From positions 57,476 to 121,475 of the forward strand of contig QZDW01000015.1 in the NCBI GenBank assembly GCA_009917545.1: a stretch of DNA of 64,000 nucleotides, read 5' to 3'. This stretch comes from a bacterium 1XD42-76. Its GTDB lineage: Bacteria > Bacillota > Clostridia > Lachnospirales > Lachnospiraceae. Numbering within the stretch: position 1 is the first letter of the stretch; each line of letters opens with the position of its first letter. Positions 45,701-56,186 of this stretch are shown one piece after another. A program made the translations under genes and the position numbers. The notes under the pieces are model-generated. The model saw nothing but the letters and a program-made list of their open reading frames with translations. It was not told the origin of the DNA and did not search any database.

Positions 45701-46231
45701 TTACTGTTTCGCCAATCTACATAATGCACTGATTTGGTCAGCATCTATTGTCTGGTTATACCTATCGTCCATATCTTCCATAAAGTCATACAAGTTCTTC
45801 AGGTAATCTTCTGTACTGGTTGCTGACTCAATCAATTTCTCATACAAAATATCAACTCCACCCAAAACATATTGTTCATACAGTTTTTCATCATTCTCTG
45901 CCTGCGGACTGTTGAACTGTCTGAATGCTTTATCCACTCTTTCATCTATTGATGCTGCATTCTTCTTGTCCAAAAGCATAATAAGCCTATATGTAAATGC
46001 AAGATCATCCCCATTTTCAATGAGCTGTTGTGGAAATATTTTGGTGGGTTTCTGACTTCCATCTCCATTATTAACATCTGACTTCTTCTGATACAAAAAA
46101 CCAACAATAGGAGCCATCATATAGACATCAAGATTTCTCTTAAACAATTGATTCTTATCATCAAATTTTGCAGTCAATTTATTTACTTTTTCTGCATGTG
46201 TTCCCTTGAATGAATATTCTTTATCAAACAT
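45701..46231 (-). CDS. Unknown 176-residue helical protein of the phosphorothioation operon
   Basis: No recognised family. The sequence is mixed-charge and mainly helical, with a hydrophobic patch (VYMMAPIVGFLYQKKSD, about 36-52) and an acidic C-terminus (LYDFMEDMDDRYN). It lies five bases after the DndD-like ATPase and three bases before the sigma factor, so it should be made with both. It lacks the basic helical-bundle features of DndE. It may be a regulatory or adaptor subunit of the ATPase, but this rests on position alone. Confidence 0.6.
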   Translation of the reverse strand: MFDKEYSFKGTHAEKVNKLTAKFDDKNQLFKRNLDVYMMAPIVGFLYQKKSDVNNGDGSQKPTKIFPQQLIENGDDLAFTYRLIMLLDKKNAASIDERVDKAFRQFNSPQAENDEKLYEQYVLGGVDILYEKLIESATSTEDYLKNLYDFMEDMDDRYNQTIDADQISALCRLAKQ

Positions 46232-46236
46232 GTCTA

Positions 46237-48228
46237 TTACCTCCCAATCAATTCTGTTTCAAATTCATTTTTCTTATCAAACAGGTATCTCATACCTACT
46301 TTGCTACCCATATTATCTTCTGCAATTTCACCATCGGTATCCTTAATGAAAATGATAACCTGTTCTGCAACTTTAGGAAGTGCATCACACACTGTTTTTA
46401 TTCTAGTTTTATCAAACGCAGATAACGGTGCATCCATAACCAGTGGATATGCCTCTGTCATAAGCATTGAGTTTTCATCTGAATTATTCTCTCTTGCCAT
46501 TTTAATGACTCCGGCAATAAATGCAAAGATTACAGAAATACTCTGTGCTGTCGATGTCTCCACATCTCCGGAATATCCTTCAAAATCATCCACCTGAATT
46601 TGAATATTATATTTATCGTCCAGTTTCAAAGAAAATCCACCATTATATATTTCTTTGAATATTGTATTTACCGCTTCTTCCAGCTGTTCTCTTACTTCAG
46701 TTTCTTTTTCCTTATAAACAGAAAACAGATACTTATACATATAGGTAGCATATGCCTTGAATCTTGCAACACGTCTGTTGTTATCATCTTTCAGTACAAG
46801 TTCATTAATACCAGTTTCGCAACGTTCTCTCTTTGTACCAATTCCGCCTTTTTCTTCAACAAGCCGAACTCTTTCTGCTCGTAATTTCTTCACTTCTCCA
46901 TCATAAAATGTATACTTTTTCTGGAGTTCTCCAACATTGAGCATGCCTTCAAGTTTCTTATTTATAGTCTCAATCTGATTTGATAAGTCTGCATAATCAG
47001 CATCAAATCCACTTACGACACTAAACTTATTGGAAATATCATCAAACGCATCTGCTGCACCCCGACTCTTTAATTCACACTCACGGGCAAACTGACCAAT
47101 CAAAGTACCAATGCTCTTAGGAGGAATGTAATCCAACACCTTGTTTAGTTCTGTATATGCAGCTCCACCAAACTCAATAGATGCACCACATAAACATTTC
47201 TTTCTATTGATAAGGAATTGAATTGTTCTCGCATGGATATCAGGTATCCCCGTATCCAGTTTATCTGCATCTACCAATTCCTTTAATGCATCATGAATCA
47301 TTTTTGTTGCCATCCACGAAGAACCCTTCCGATTAAAAGTATCTATTACGCCCGAAGTACTTGACACCTTGCTCTGTTCTAAACCAGCAATTTTGCTCTT
47401 CAATTTTGCTCTTTCTTGTGCAAACTTCTCGCTATCACGATTTTCAGCAATTTTCACTTCATATTCTTTCGCTTTTTCACTTGCTGTATACTCTTCATTA
47501 TCAATTTCAGATAATCTCTTTTCAATCTGTTCCAAACGAGCATCATAACGGGATATCTCGTCTCTAAGTTGTGCAATTTTAGAGTCACTCTTTGAATCAT
47601 AATCGCCTTCATAACTCTTAATAACCGTATTAGCAGACCTTCCGCCTAAATGTTCCAATGCTTCTGTAAATGCACTTAATCCAAGTAAGCTCTTAACTGC
47701 ATCAGCAAATTCTTTGCTCTTACCCTTCCTTATTTCCTTACTCATATTTCCAATTCTTTCTCCATCAAAGAAAAAATATTTTGCAAGTTCCTTTGGAAGA
47801 ATCTCTTTCATTCTTAATTCAACCTCGGATTCCTTAACAAAATCCTGTTGACCATCTGCATTCTTATACTGTATTTTAAACACCGTATTATTAGGTCTCT
47901 TCAAGTTACCCGTTGAATCAGTCGTATATTTTTGTTCTCTTGTCATAGTGTAATCAACATTTAAATGTACCATGGATATCTTAACCTGCACAAATGCTTC
48001 ACCATTAGAACCCATGTTCTGAGATATTGCCTTATTCAAAACAATTTGGTCGTCAAAATCAGTAGCACCATACAGACACCATGTGAACGCCTGTGCCAAT
48101 GTTGTTTTACCGGAACCATTTTCACCCATAATGACAGTAACATTCTTTTCCGGATCGACGGAGAAGCTAATAGACTGTGTACCATTAAACTGTCTGAAAT
48201 TTGTCAGACTCATACTCTTTAATAACAT
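46237..48228 (-). CDS. DndD-like SMC/Rad50-type ATPase
   Basis: A 663-residue SMC-like ATPase. Walker A is GENGSGKT (35-42), followed by FTWCLYGATDF. Two coiled-coil arms flank a central RKKCLCGASIEFGG, a zinc-hook-like CxC. The signature VETSTAQSISVIFAFIAG and Walker B YPLVMDAPLSAFD complete the head. This is the layout of DndD and of the ATPases in phosphorothioation restriction modules. It overlaps the preceding 61-residue gene by 10 bases. It would couple ATP hydrolysis to DNA movement or nicking. Which of modification or restriction it serves here is inferred from gene order (restriction side). Confidence 0.82.
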   Translation of the reverse strand: MLLKSMSLTNFRQFNGTQSISFSVDPEKNVTVIMGENGSGKTTLAQAFTWCLYGATDFDDQIVLNKAISQNMGSNGEAFVQVKISMVHLNVDYTMTREQKYTTDSTGNLKRPNNTVFKIQYKNADGQQDFVKESEVELRMKEILPKELAKYFFFDGERIGNMSKEIRKGKSKEFADAVKSLLGLSAFTEALEHLGGRSANTVIKSYEGDYDSKSDSKIAQLRDEISRYDARLEQIEKRLSEIDNEEYTASEKAKEYEVKIAENRDSEKFAQERAKLKSKIAGLEQSKVSSTSGVIDTFNRKGSSWMATKMIHDALKELVDADKLDTGIPDIHARTIQFLINRKKCLCGASIEFGGAAYTELNKVLDYIPPKSIGTLIGQFARECELKSRGAADAFDDISNKFSVVSGFDADYADLSNQIETINKKLEGMLNVGELQKKYTFYDGEVKKLRAERVRLVEEKGGIGTKRERCETGINELVLKDDNNRRVARFKAYATYMYKYLFSVYKEKETEVREQLEEAVNTIFKEIYNGGFSLKLDDKYNIQIQVDDFEGYSGDVETSTAQSISVIFAFIAGVIKMARENNSDENSMLMTEAYPLVMDAPLSAFDKTRIKTVCDALPKVAEQVIIFIKDTDGEIAEDNMGSKVGMRYLFDKKNEFETELIGR

Positions 48229-48398
48229 TCCACTTCCTCCTCAATCATCTTCTTAATCTTTTTTACCATCTCTGTTGTTCCAAATTCCTTCGTACTCAGA
48301 TTCCTCTTTTCCTTAACTATCACTTTTTTAATAAGTCTCTGAGCTTTCTCAACTTCAACCTCGATACCGTTTACAATTTCTTTTTCATTAGTCTGCAT
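48219..48398 (-). CDS. Small 59-residue basic helical protein
   Basis: Starts at ATG 48398, nine bases after GAGGAGG, inside the end of the helicase gene, and its end overlaps the next start, so it is surely translated with both. The sequence is charged and helical (VEVEKAQRLIKKVIVKEKRN, then EMVKKIKKMIEEEVE), with no recognised family. Its place between helicase and ATPase matches a small middle subunit of three-gene restriction modules attached to Ssp systems, but homology is not visible. Confidence 0.65.
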   Translation of the reverse strand: MQTNEKEIVNGIEVEVEKAQRLIKKVIVKEKRNLSTKEFGTTEMVKKIKKMIEEEVECY

Positions 48399-50613
48399 AG
48401 TCAAAATCCTCCTCAAATTCTAATACATAATCTTGCAAGTCATACGCTTCTCTTATGTCATCTAACACAGACGAACACGAAACACAATTCATAGCAATTC
48501 TTGCAAACTCTTCTGCTCTGCACAATTCATTTTTAACCAGTGTAAGTTCTCTTTTCATTTCTTCTTCCGTAATGGAACTTACTTCGTTTAATGGTCTTGG
48601 CAAGGTAATAAAATCATATATTTCTGCATAATCCTTACCGTCTGCCAAACGCAATACTCTACCTCTTCGTTGTATGTATTCTTTCGGATTTGTTGTACTT
48701 GCTAAAATAAAGGCTGTTCTGATACTTGGTATGTTTACGCCTTCATCCAAACATTTGATAGCAATTAATGCCTGCAATGTATCACCTGCTGCAAACTCTT
48801 TTTTTAATATTGCCCGTTCCTCAACACTTTCATTTGAAGTAAACTGTGATACTTTCATCTTCATCTTGTTGCCAAGTAAATCTGTAACAATATCAATCTG
48901 CCTCAAGTCATCCTCATCAACTTCTGTTGATTCCTTATCCGGGTCAAGAACCTTCGTTGCACCACAATACACCAATATGTGCTTATCCACTTTGTATGGT
49001 GTGATTACTTCTTCAAGTGCTTCGATTTTATTTATTGCACCAGCAACAAGTCTTGCCCTTTTTAACGCAATCTTTTTACCCCTTTCACTTAGTTTGAATT
49101 TTCTATTTTTCCCCTTTATCAAACATTTTGCAATTTGACGTGAGTAATCAGCATAAGCTGCTCTTTCATCCTCTGATAAAGATACAATTATAGGATAATA
49201 CTTATATTTTGTAAGCTTATTTTCTGCAATAGCTCTATCCAATGTGTACTCAATGCATTTATCTCCAAAATAATCGTATAATGCCTGCGTTCCTTCCGGA
49301 TCACCATGTCTGTCTAATGTAGCGGATAATGCCAATCTGTAGCTAAATTTATCCGATAACAAGCATCTTAAATAATCGGCTCCAAAATTATGTGCTTCAT
49401 CCACCACAAGCAATGCATTACCTTTTATCTTTCTTATCTGCTCTTGTACAAAGTCTCCTGAAAATGTGGCATTAGTAGTTACAAAACAGAAAAACCTTCT
49501 TTTTCGTACCTTGAGTTTCTGGTTTCTGACTGCATCTGAAAGCTTTGTTTTCCACTGTTTAGCCGGAATAGCTCCATATCCCACAATTGGATTCATGCCA
49601 AATCTTACAATATCTTCTTTCCATTGCTCCACTAGATGTTGGTAAGGACATACGATAAACACAGCCAATTTATCTTCCAGAAATTCTGATAATCGAGCAA
49701 TTGCTCCTAAACCTGTATATGTCTTACCGGTTCCGGTTGCCATATCAAATATTCCACGAAATCCCTTTTCCTGCCATTCATCTATTGCATCCTCTTGGTA
49801 TGGATGAAGAATTACATCTGCCGGAATCCTAGCTCCATAAACCGAATCATCACCATTCTCTTTCTCCACAACTAGAAGGTCATCTGTTGGCTCAAAGTCT
49901 TTCTCATCAAACAACTGATAATCCACTTTTGCCCTCATATACCTCTCTAGGATAGATTCCTTCACTTCCGGCAACACATAAGTTGACACTTTAGGATCAA
50001 GCCCATTCCAAATCTTCTCAAACGCATCTGCTTTTGCATCTGCTCTCTTTGCATCCGCTTCATTTTCCCATGAACAAAACACATCAAAAGCTTCATAATT
50101 GATATCCATACCAGTATATGTTTCATTATTAGAACCGGAAAATGCTATTTTGTTTCCTTCGTCATCAAAAAAGATTCCCATCTTTTCGTGATAGATTCCA
50201 TAATTCTTATTATTTTCCACTAAAGCAATCTTGATATCTAATCGTCCATCAGCAATGAGATTAGCAAGCAAGTTCAATCTCTCACTGTCTCGAAAATTCT
50301 TTGGTTCATATAATTCTCTCATTATGGCTCCGGCAATAACACTTTCTCTTTTCTCATACCCATGCTTAATGGCTTCTACATCTTCTTGGCTCAATATCGG
50401 TGATGCGACCAGTCGTATAGTTCCACCATTATTTACAAAAGGTAACAAACCTTCTGCTATATGTACCAACGACGATGATGAAAAGAATCCTACTGCCCTG
50501 TCATATTTAGATGCTACCTTCAAAATAGGTGCATAAAAATCCCTTGAAGTCAGAGCAATGGAGGAACGATATTCTGTATTTAGTACTAATTCTCTAAGAC
50601 TCATTTTTATCAC
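48388..50613 (-). CDS. DEAD/DEAH helicase with N-terminal PLD nuclease-like domain
   Basis: A 741-residue SF2 helicase. A phospholipase-D-type region carries H142-x-K144 in YHEKMGIFF and the GNKIAFSGSNNET tail of a single HKD motif. SF2 motifs follow: Walker A ATGTGKT (292-298), DEAH at 405-408 in VVDEAHNFG, motif III LALSATLDRHG, and motif VI QRRGRVLR. It overlaps the cysteine desulfurase gene by 4 bases. PLD-helicase fusions are common nuclease-translocase subunits in defence operons. It probably acts with the DndD-like ATPase as restriction subunit. Confidence 0.82.
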   Translation of the reverse strand: MIKMSLRELVLNTEYRSSIALTSRDFYAPILKVASKYDRAVGFFSSSSLVHIAEGLLPFVNNGGTIRLVASPILSQEDVEAIKHGYEKRESVIAGAIMRELYEPKNFRDSERLNLLANLIADGRLDIKIALVENNKNYGIYHEKMGIFFDDEGNKIAFSGSNNETYTGMDINYEAFDVFCSWENEADAKRADAKADAFEKIWNGLDPKVSTYVLPEVKESILERYMRAKVDYQLFDEKDFEPTDDLLVVEKENGDDSVYGARIPADVILHPYQEDAIDEWQEKGFRGIFDMATGTGKTYTGLGAIARLSEFLEDKLAVFIVCPYQHLVEQWKEDIVRFGMNPIVGYGAIPAKQWKTKLSDAVRNQKLKVRKRRFFCFVTTNATFSGDFVQEQIRKIKGNALLVVDEAHNFGADYLRCLLSDKFSYRLALSATLDRHGDPEGTQALYDYFGDKCIEYTLDRAIAENKLTKYKYYPIIVSLSEDERAAYADYSRQIAKCLIKGKNRKFKLSERGKKIALKRARLVAGAINKIEALEEVITPYKVDKHILVYCGATKVLDPDKESTEVDEDDLRQIDIVTDLLGNKMKMKVSQFTSNESVEERAILKKEFAAGDTLQALIAIKCLDEGVNIPSIRTAFILASTTNPKEYIQRRGRVLRLADGKDYAEIYDFITLPRPLNEVSSITEEEMKRELTLVKNELCRAEEFARIAMNCVSCSSVLDDIREAYDLQDYVLEFEEDFDYAD

Positions 50614-51749
50614 TCCTCACTTATTTCTCTGATTGCCTCCAATAAAGCATCTATATCTTCTTTGGTATTAAACTTCCCAATCCCGACCCGTACAGTACCT
50701 AAATATTTTTCGTCTTTAAGCCATCTGTGAATAAAAGGTGCACAATGATATCCCGTGCGAACTGCAATTTCAAAATCATTATCCAGTATGATTCCTAATT
50801 CCCCCGACTTGTAATTCTTCAGGTTAAAGGAAACTATATTACGATGTTTCCCTGAAATCGGAACATACAAATCAATGTCTTCTATCTGTGATAATCCATC
50901 AATCAATCTTTTCACAAGTTTTTCTTCTTCAATAAGTTTATTGACATCAATCTCTTTTATAGCCTGACTAAGCCCAGCTATTGCAACAATATTAGAACTT
51001 GCAAATTCATATCGCTCCGGACTTTCTGATGGCATGTCCAATATCAACGAATTACTTCCTGTACCACCAGCCATTATTTGATTTATCTTTATTTTACCAG
51101 CATCTACAAATCCGCCAATCCCCAATGGTCCATATAATGATTTGTGTCCCGTAAACGCCAAAAACGAAACATTCATTTTTACCATATCAATCTTTTCAAC
51201 ACCTAAAGACTGTGCTGTATCTAATACAGTTATAGCATTATAGTGACTTGCACATTCAAAAATCTCTGTAACCGGAAGTACATAACCGGTAACATTACTT
51301 ATGTGAGTACAGCACACGCAGCGAGGAGGGTTAACCGAAAATTCATACTTAAGTTTTTCTACATCAATTTCCAAAGTACTTTCATTTATTGGCATTTCCA
51401 AAAGATTAACATCCATTCGGCTCTTAATCAAGTGCAATGTTCTTGCCACAGCATTATGCTCATATGGGGAATAATAAATATTATCACCTTTGCAAAAATC
51501 AATTCCTTGAAGAATTTGATTCAACGCAATCGTTATTGAAGGTGTAAATATCACACTACTGTTGACAGCAGCATTAACTAACCCTTTTATCTGCTTCTTC
51601 GTAGTATCAATAATTTCTGTTGCAATACGAGCCTTTGCATATGAACCTCTACCTGCATTAAATGCATAATTTCTATTCGCTTCATCTAATGCCTGATACA
51701 CGCTTTCTGATTTCGGATATGTCGTTGCTGCATTATCCAAATAAATCAT
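50610..51749 (-). CDS. sspA: Cysteine desulfurase (SspA-like)
   Basis: A 379-residue class V PLP enzyme. The start DNAATTYPKSESVY, PYEHNAVART, and TGHKSLYGPLG with the PLP Lys203 are typical. Cys336 in RTGYHCAPFIH is the sulfur-accepting residue, of the SufS/CsdA type. In DndA/SspA systems such an enzyme takes sulfur from cysteine and hands it to the ATP pyrophosphatase for the DNA backbone. It lies 10 bases after the SspC-like gene and 3 bases into the helicase. Its presence inside the operon makes the system independent of a housekeeping IscS. Confidence 0.82.
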   Translation of the reverse strand: MIYLDNAATTYPKSESVYQALDEANRNYAFNAGRGSYAKARIATEIIDTTKKQIKGLVNAAVNSSVIFTPSITIALNQILQGIDFCKGDNIYYSPYEHNAVARTLHLIKSRMDVNLLEMPINESTLEIDVEKLKYEFSVNPPRCVCCTHISNVTGYVLPVTEIFECASHYNAITVLDTAQSLGVEKIDMVKMNVSFLAFTGHKSLYGPLGIGGFVDAGKIKINQIMAGGTGSNSLILDMPSESPERYEFASSNIVAIAGLSQAIKEIDVNKLIEEEKLVKRLIDGLSQIEDIDLYVPISGKHRNIVSFNLKNYKSGELGIILDNDFEIAVRTGYHCAPFIHRWLKDEKYLGTVRVGIGKFNTKEDIDALLEAIREISEE

Positions 51750-51759
51750 AGCTTTCCTC

Positions 51760-54700
51760 CTAACTTAATTGCTTTTCAATCATTTCAAGTAAGATTGCAA
51801 CTTTATCATTTACAGACAAATCCGAAAAATCCTCCAGATTATCCGAAATCATATTTTTCAATATTGTACCTGTACCTTCACTGACATGTTCATAATATCT
51901 GACTATTTTTTTACCATCTTTGCCTATGAACGAAAGTTCTAAATTGCCAGCTGTTGCATTTTCGTCATTAATATTTTCTATTTCCTCCTTGACCGATTTC
52001 AATACTTCCAAATAATTTCCCATGGAACTATCATTCCATGAATCTAAATATACATCCGTAACCGCATGAACCACTTTCTTTACAAGCTCTACTTCATCAA
52101 AAGTCTTCATATCTGCAATAATGCTCATAAGGCTTGTCACAGAGTCCGAATGAAGTCCCTGCTTTGCAAGTGTACTTTGAGCCTCATACCATTCCTGAAG
52201 TGTATGAACCAAGTCATTCTTTTTCTTTTTATCAAATACTTCTATCGTAGAAACGACTGCATTCTGTGCAACCCACTCGTAATACTTATTAAGCTTTGAC
52301 TTTAATTCTGCCAATAATGCAATTAACTTCTCATAGTCAGATTCACAGTCAAATACTTTAGGAATATCAACAAGCAATACTTCATACGGATTTGCTTCTA
52401 CACTTTGTAATAAACCTTTTACTTTCGGAAATGCTTTGCTAATAATACTATTACCAAAATATTTTTCCTGCTTTCTAATATTCTTTGTCACTTGTGGCAA
52501 TGCTCTGAACCAGCGTTGCATACTAATCAAAATATTCTGCAAACGAGACTCAGATTTATTATTACTTTCCTTAACTCCAAATAACTTACACAAGCTTGTT
52601 AAGTATTGCTCCTTTTTCATATCTTCCATAGATATGAAAATATAATAATCATTAGGATTGTCGCACATATTCAAAACTATATCTGAATTAAGTTCCATTT
52701 CCTTTGTATCGAAATAGATCACTATGTCTTCCTTACGCAAGCTTAATGCGTATGCCAAATATATCGGGATAATGCCTCTCCGCATTCCAATAGGTTCTTT
52801 TACCAAATCTTCAACAAGTTTTGAAAGTGGCTGTTTTTTATCGCAAGCACTATCAATAAACGAATTAAACACACCTATTACATTTTCTGCATTTCTCTCA
52901 TACTCCTTAGCGACAATACCTGTACCCACAAACAATGCCCTATAAATTGAAGCCTCTGCACTCGTTCCTGAATAATAATCTGAACAATCTTCACCATAAA
53001 TCAATCGGTCAATAATTATTTTTCTAGCCTTCTTTATTGGAGAAGTTGAAATAACCTCTTTATTAATCATTTCATTATTAACTGACAATGTACATGGATA
53101 AACTCGATAGCACACATCATCAACAACATCTGAAATCCTCTTATTATTTACTTTTTCTACTCCATTATCAGAAATATAGAAAATTACTCTTTCTTTTATG
53201 TCTTCAAACGCAATATCAATGTAATAATAGATTTCTCTGTAAAGATCATCTTCAATAATAGGTATCTCTTTAATTAAAACTTTATTTTCTTCAGTTGTAA
53301 AAAACAATGTATCTGTTTTTATCTCTTGAAGAACTTCATACTCAAGCATCTTATCTTGCAAGGTCATTGTCTTTCTGCTGTATATTACTACTATCTTATT
53401 GTTCTGACATTCATTAATCTTTTCAGATATCTGTTCTACATAGTCGATATCCTCGACAGAATACAAAACCAATACTTTTCCATCACATACTTGCTTAGTA
53501 TCTAAAATTACATTCAAATCATTAATAGAAAGAAACTCTTCTACCGACATATACTCATAACGGAAATATCGTGTCATGGTAAATTCCATGTTATATCGCT
53601 TCGGAAGCACATATTGCATATCAGACACCAAAGAAAAAACTCTATTATAGTTTGCCTTTCCGCCCTTCACATTCATTCGCTTCTTTATTTCAGTTTTTAG
53701 TTCCGATGTGGCTCTTGTCTTAAAGACATAACAATTATTAGAACCCTTTTTGTATATCAGACCCTTTGCAGATAATCCCGTCAATGTTGCTTCCGGGTCA
53801 GGAACTCCAGCTGCCATATACAAATCCTGCTCATCAGCAGGCAGTTCATCTGGCTTATTGACAATATTAATTACCGCAAGGCACTTAAGCATCTTCTTTT
53901 GATTCGCATCTGACACCTGACTCAGTGCATACTCTGCATTAAGCCATTCGCCATGAATAAATTCATTGGTTACATCTTTCTTAAACAAACTCTTGAAATA
54001 ATCATATACAAGGTCTGCATCAATAATCCAATTCTTACTGTCTGACATCGTCTTTACTGTACGTGCAACACTATACTGTTCTTCTTTAGATATAAATGTA
54101 AACAGGGTTCTTTCATTCTGTGCCACTTTTTCACTGATATTCAACAGTAAATATGCGGTTATAGGGCTTAATGGATAACAGCCTCTAACTACGATTTTTT
54201 CAAAGTCCTCTCTCGTAAATCCAGAAAAAGCCGGAAGCTTATATGCCAAGTCAACTGCCTCTCTTGAAATATATCTTGCAACTTGTGGTGCATCCCGATA
54301 TGCTTCATTTTTTTCGATCGCATTTTGAATCAACTCATAATTATTCTTTGAAGATGTTACAAATAAAACCTCTTTTATACGTCCTTCAATACCTGTAAAT
54401 GAATTAATAATTTCTACAGACAAGAATTTCCCATATTCTTTAATACTCTTATGAGCAACCATCGTAATAAAAATCTTTGCATTCTTTGAAGCATTTGCCA
54501 GCTCGCACATATCCTGCAAAATCTTCATATTATTACCAGCTATCTTCTTATCCTGTCCCTCTATATACTTACTGAACTCATCAAAAACAATATAGATGCC
54601 CGAATATCCATACTCTTCTACAAGCTTATCTGCAATGTTCTTATACATAGGGAGCACATCTGAACCCACAAGCGGATTAAATTCACTTCCGGAAGTCAGC

Positions 54701-55332
54701 TGCGGATATACCTTTTTAAACACATTTAGTGCATTTTCATCACAATTTTTCAGTGCAGATGTAATGCCTGTCACTGTATACTTATATGCTTTCAACAGAT
54801 CTGAAAAACTTACATATGTATCCGGATATTCTTTCTTCCATCTGTTAATTGTAGTAACAGCATATGTATAGAATGTATCCGGTGTAATGCCTGTCAGTTT
54901 TTCTCTTTTTAACGCTTCATTTAATCCAACCAAAAAAGCCTGATTCAAATCACCTTGTGTACTCATGATAAGTACCGGCAAATACTTCCCCTGCTTATAA
55001 GCTTTCGATACTTTCTTTTGAACACCTTCATCAACTTTTTTGACTTTATTGCATAACTCTTCCATTAACTTGTCATTTTCAACATTATTTTTCAATGTCA
55101 ATACTGCCAATAACATAAGTAATAAATGAGATTTACCCTTACCATAAGGACCAATCAACAATGTTGAATGCTGTTTGTTATCTAATACTGAATCCAAGTA
55201 TTGCTCTAAAATATCAACTGATGATTTTGTTGGAATATAACTTCTAATCTTGTCTACCTTATTCAAATCCAAATAGAGATTTACCGAATCTCTGAAATCA
55301 CTATTGAATTTAACATAATCTCTTAACTGCAT
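51760..55332 (-). CDS. sspC: Large P-loop ATPase (SspC-like)
   Basis: A 1190-residue protein. The P-loop is at 61-68 (GPYGKGKSHL), with a Walker B-type IYIVFDEFSKYIEG near 250. The remainder is a long helical body without strong domain hits. This architecture, a P-loop ATPase of DUF6079/BrxC-like type beside DUF4007 and PAPS-reductase-like genes, matches the ATPase of Ssp single-strand phosphorothioation systems. It starts 10 bases after the DUF4007 stop. BREX is rejected as there is no PglX or PglZ. Exact mechanism unknown; probably remodels DNA for backbone access. Confidence 0.72.
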   Translation of the reverse strand: MQLRDYVKFNSDFRDSVNLYLDLNKVDKIRSYIPTKSSVDILEQYLDSVLDNKQHSTLLIGPYGKGKSHLLLMLLAVLTLKNNVENDKLMEELCNKVKKVDEGVQKKVSKAYKQGKYLPVLIMSTQGDLNQAFLVGLNEALKREKLTGITPDTFYTYAVTTINRWKKEYPDTYVSFSDLLKAYKYTVTGITSALKNCDENALNVFKKVYPQLTSGSEFNPLVGSDVLPMYKNIADKLVEEYGYSGIYIVFDEFSKYIEGQDKKIAGNNMKILQDMCELANASKNAKIFITMVAHKSIKEYGKFLSVEIINSFTGIEGRIKEVLFVTSSKNNYELIQNAIEKNEAYRDAPQVARYISREAVDLAYKLPAFSGFTREDFEKIVVRGCYPLSPITAYLLLNISEKVAQNERTLFTFISKEEQYSVARTVKTMSDSKNWIIDADLVYDYFKSLFKKDVTNEFIHGEWLNAEYALSQVSDANQKKMLKCLAVINIVNKPDELPADEQDLYMAAGVPDPEATLTGLSAKGLIYKKGSNNCYVFKTRATSELKTEIKKRMNVKGGKANYNRVFSLVSDMQYVLPKRYNMEFTMTRYFRYEYMSVEEFLSINDLNVILDTKQVCDGKVLVLYSVEDIDYVEQISEKINECQNNKIVVIYSRKTMTLQDKMLEYEVLQEIKTDTLFFTTEENKVLIKEIPIIEDDLYREIYYYIDIAFEDIKERVIFYISDNGVEKVNNKRISDVVDDVCYRVYPCTLSVNNEMINKEVISTSPIKKARKIIIDRLIYGEDCSDYYSGTSAEASIYRALFVGTGIVAKEYERNAENVIGVFNSFIDSACDKKQPLSKLVEDLVKEPIGMRRGIIPIYLAYALSLRKEDIVIYFDTKEMELNSDIVLNMCDNPNDYYIFISMEDMKKEQYLTSLCKLFGVKESNNKSESRLQNILISMQRWFRALPQVTKNIRKQEKYFGNSIISKAFPKVKGLLQSVEANPYEVLLVDIPKVFDCESDYEKLIALLAELKSKLNKYYEWVAQNAVVSTIEVFDKKKKNDLVHTLQEWYEAQSTLAKQGLHSDSVTSLMSIIADMKTFDEVELVKKVVHAVTDVYLDSWNDSSMGNYLEVLKSVKEEIENINDENATAGNLELSFIGKDGKKIVRYYEHVSEGTGTILKNMISDNLEDFSDLSVNDKVAILLEMIEKQLS

Positions 55333-55341
55333 ATAACTTAC

Positions 55342-56184
55342 CTACCTCGTGTAGTAATCTTCAATAATTTTATCCACTGATATCGTCTTATTGGGATATA
55401 TCTCATCTAGTCCGGCGGTTCTATTTACAGTGATATACCCCGCATTATCCAACCTATCAAGTATTGTATTAACTGCAACCCTTGATAAATGATAAATATT
55501 AGCAGCAAGTTCTGCCACATAATCAATACTTACGGAACTTTCATTTTGAAAGATATTGCCCAGTTCAAACAGAATAATTTCATCTCTAAAATGTCGCATA
55601 TCCGGTTGCTGTCTATAATATACATCATTTTCCTTCTTGATTAGCTTCAGTCCGGCAAGAGGACATTTGTTTTTATCCTCCGGATCATCACTTACTATAT
55701 CCTTGCTATACATGTTTAACATAACATCAATATCATCTCTAAGGGAAGATTCAGGAAATGTGTCTGTTTCCGCATATGCAATCAACTCTTTTTTTAAAAC
55801 CACAAAAAGTTCTTCCTTTGTAAATTCTTCTGCCTGACATTTGTTAAAAAACAGGTACCACACCGTTGACCTGAATGCATTTTTTGCAATATGTGAATGC
55901 AGAAGCCATAATGATAAATCATCCTCTAAAAATGCATCATACTTTAAAATTATTTTTCCAAATTCGGTAAGTTCTGCTCCGTTTCTTTGTTCCTCTCCAA
56001 TCAACCCCATCGCCAACATCCAATATTTAATAGATTTAACCATATTGGCACCAACACCTAGTTGGTCGGTTCCTTCATTTCCGGTAAAAACCTTTGCATT
56101 TTTACTAACACCATAAAGACCTTTTGCAATCCATCCTTCTCTAAGATGAAATTTTTCATGTCCTTTTAATCTAATAGCCACCAT
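55342..56184 (-). CDS. sspB: DUF4007 protein (SspB-like nickase candidate)
   Basis: A 280-residue protein of the DUF4007 type: KGHEKFHLREGWIAKGLYGV, then GVGANMVKSIKYWMLAMGLI (about 38-57) and a C-terminal winged-helix-like region (LAANIYHLSRVAVNTIL). DUF4007 is the family associated with SspB, the DNA-nicking component of Ssp systems. The chosen ATG at 56184 has AAAAGGAG ahead and begins right after the SspD stop (56187). It lies between SspD and SspC. The nickase role comes from known SspB proteins and is not visible in this sequence. Confidence 0.8.
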   Translation of the reverse strand: MVAIRLKGHEKFHLREGWIAKGLYGVSKNAKVFTGNEGTDQLGVGANMVKSIKYWMLAMGLIGEEQRNGAELTEFGKIILKYDAFLEDDLSLWLLHSHIAKNAFRSTVWYLFFNKCQAEEFTKEELFVVLKKELIAYAETDTFPESSLRDDIDVMLNMYSKDIVSDDPEDKNKCPLAGLKLIKKENDVYYRQQPDMRHFRDEIILFELGNIFQNESSVSIDYVAELAANIYHLSRVAVNTILDRLDNAGYITVNRTAGLDEIYPNKTISVDKIIEDYYTR

Positions 56185-56186
56185 AC

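Noticed and set aside
45701..46231. DndE subunit
   Set aside because: Size and sequence do not show the basic four-helix DndE pattern; left as unknown.
48388..50613. DISARM helicase
   Set aside because: No DrmB/DUF1998 or DISARM methyltransferase partner is present.
51760..55332. BREX system (large ATPase similar in layout to BrxC/PglY)
   Set aside because: No PglX methyltransferase, PglZ or BrxB is present, while DUF4007, a PAPS-reductase-like protein and a cysteine desulfurase are, which fits phosphorothioation.
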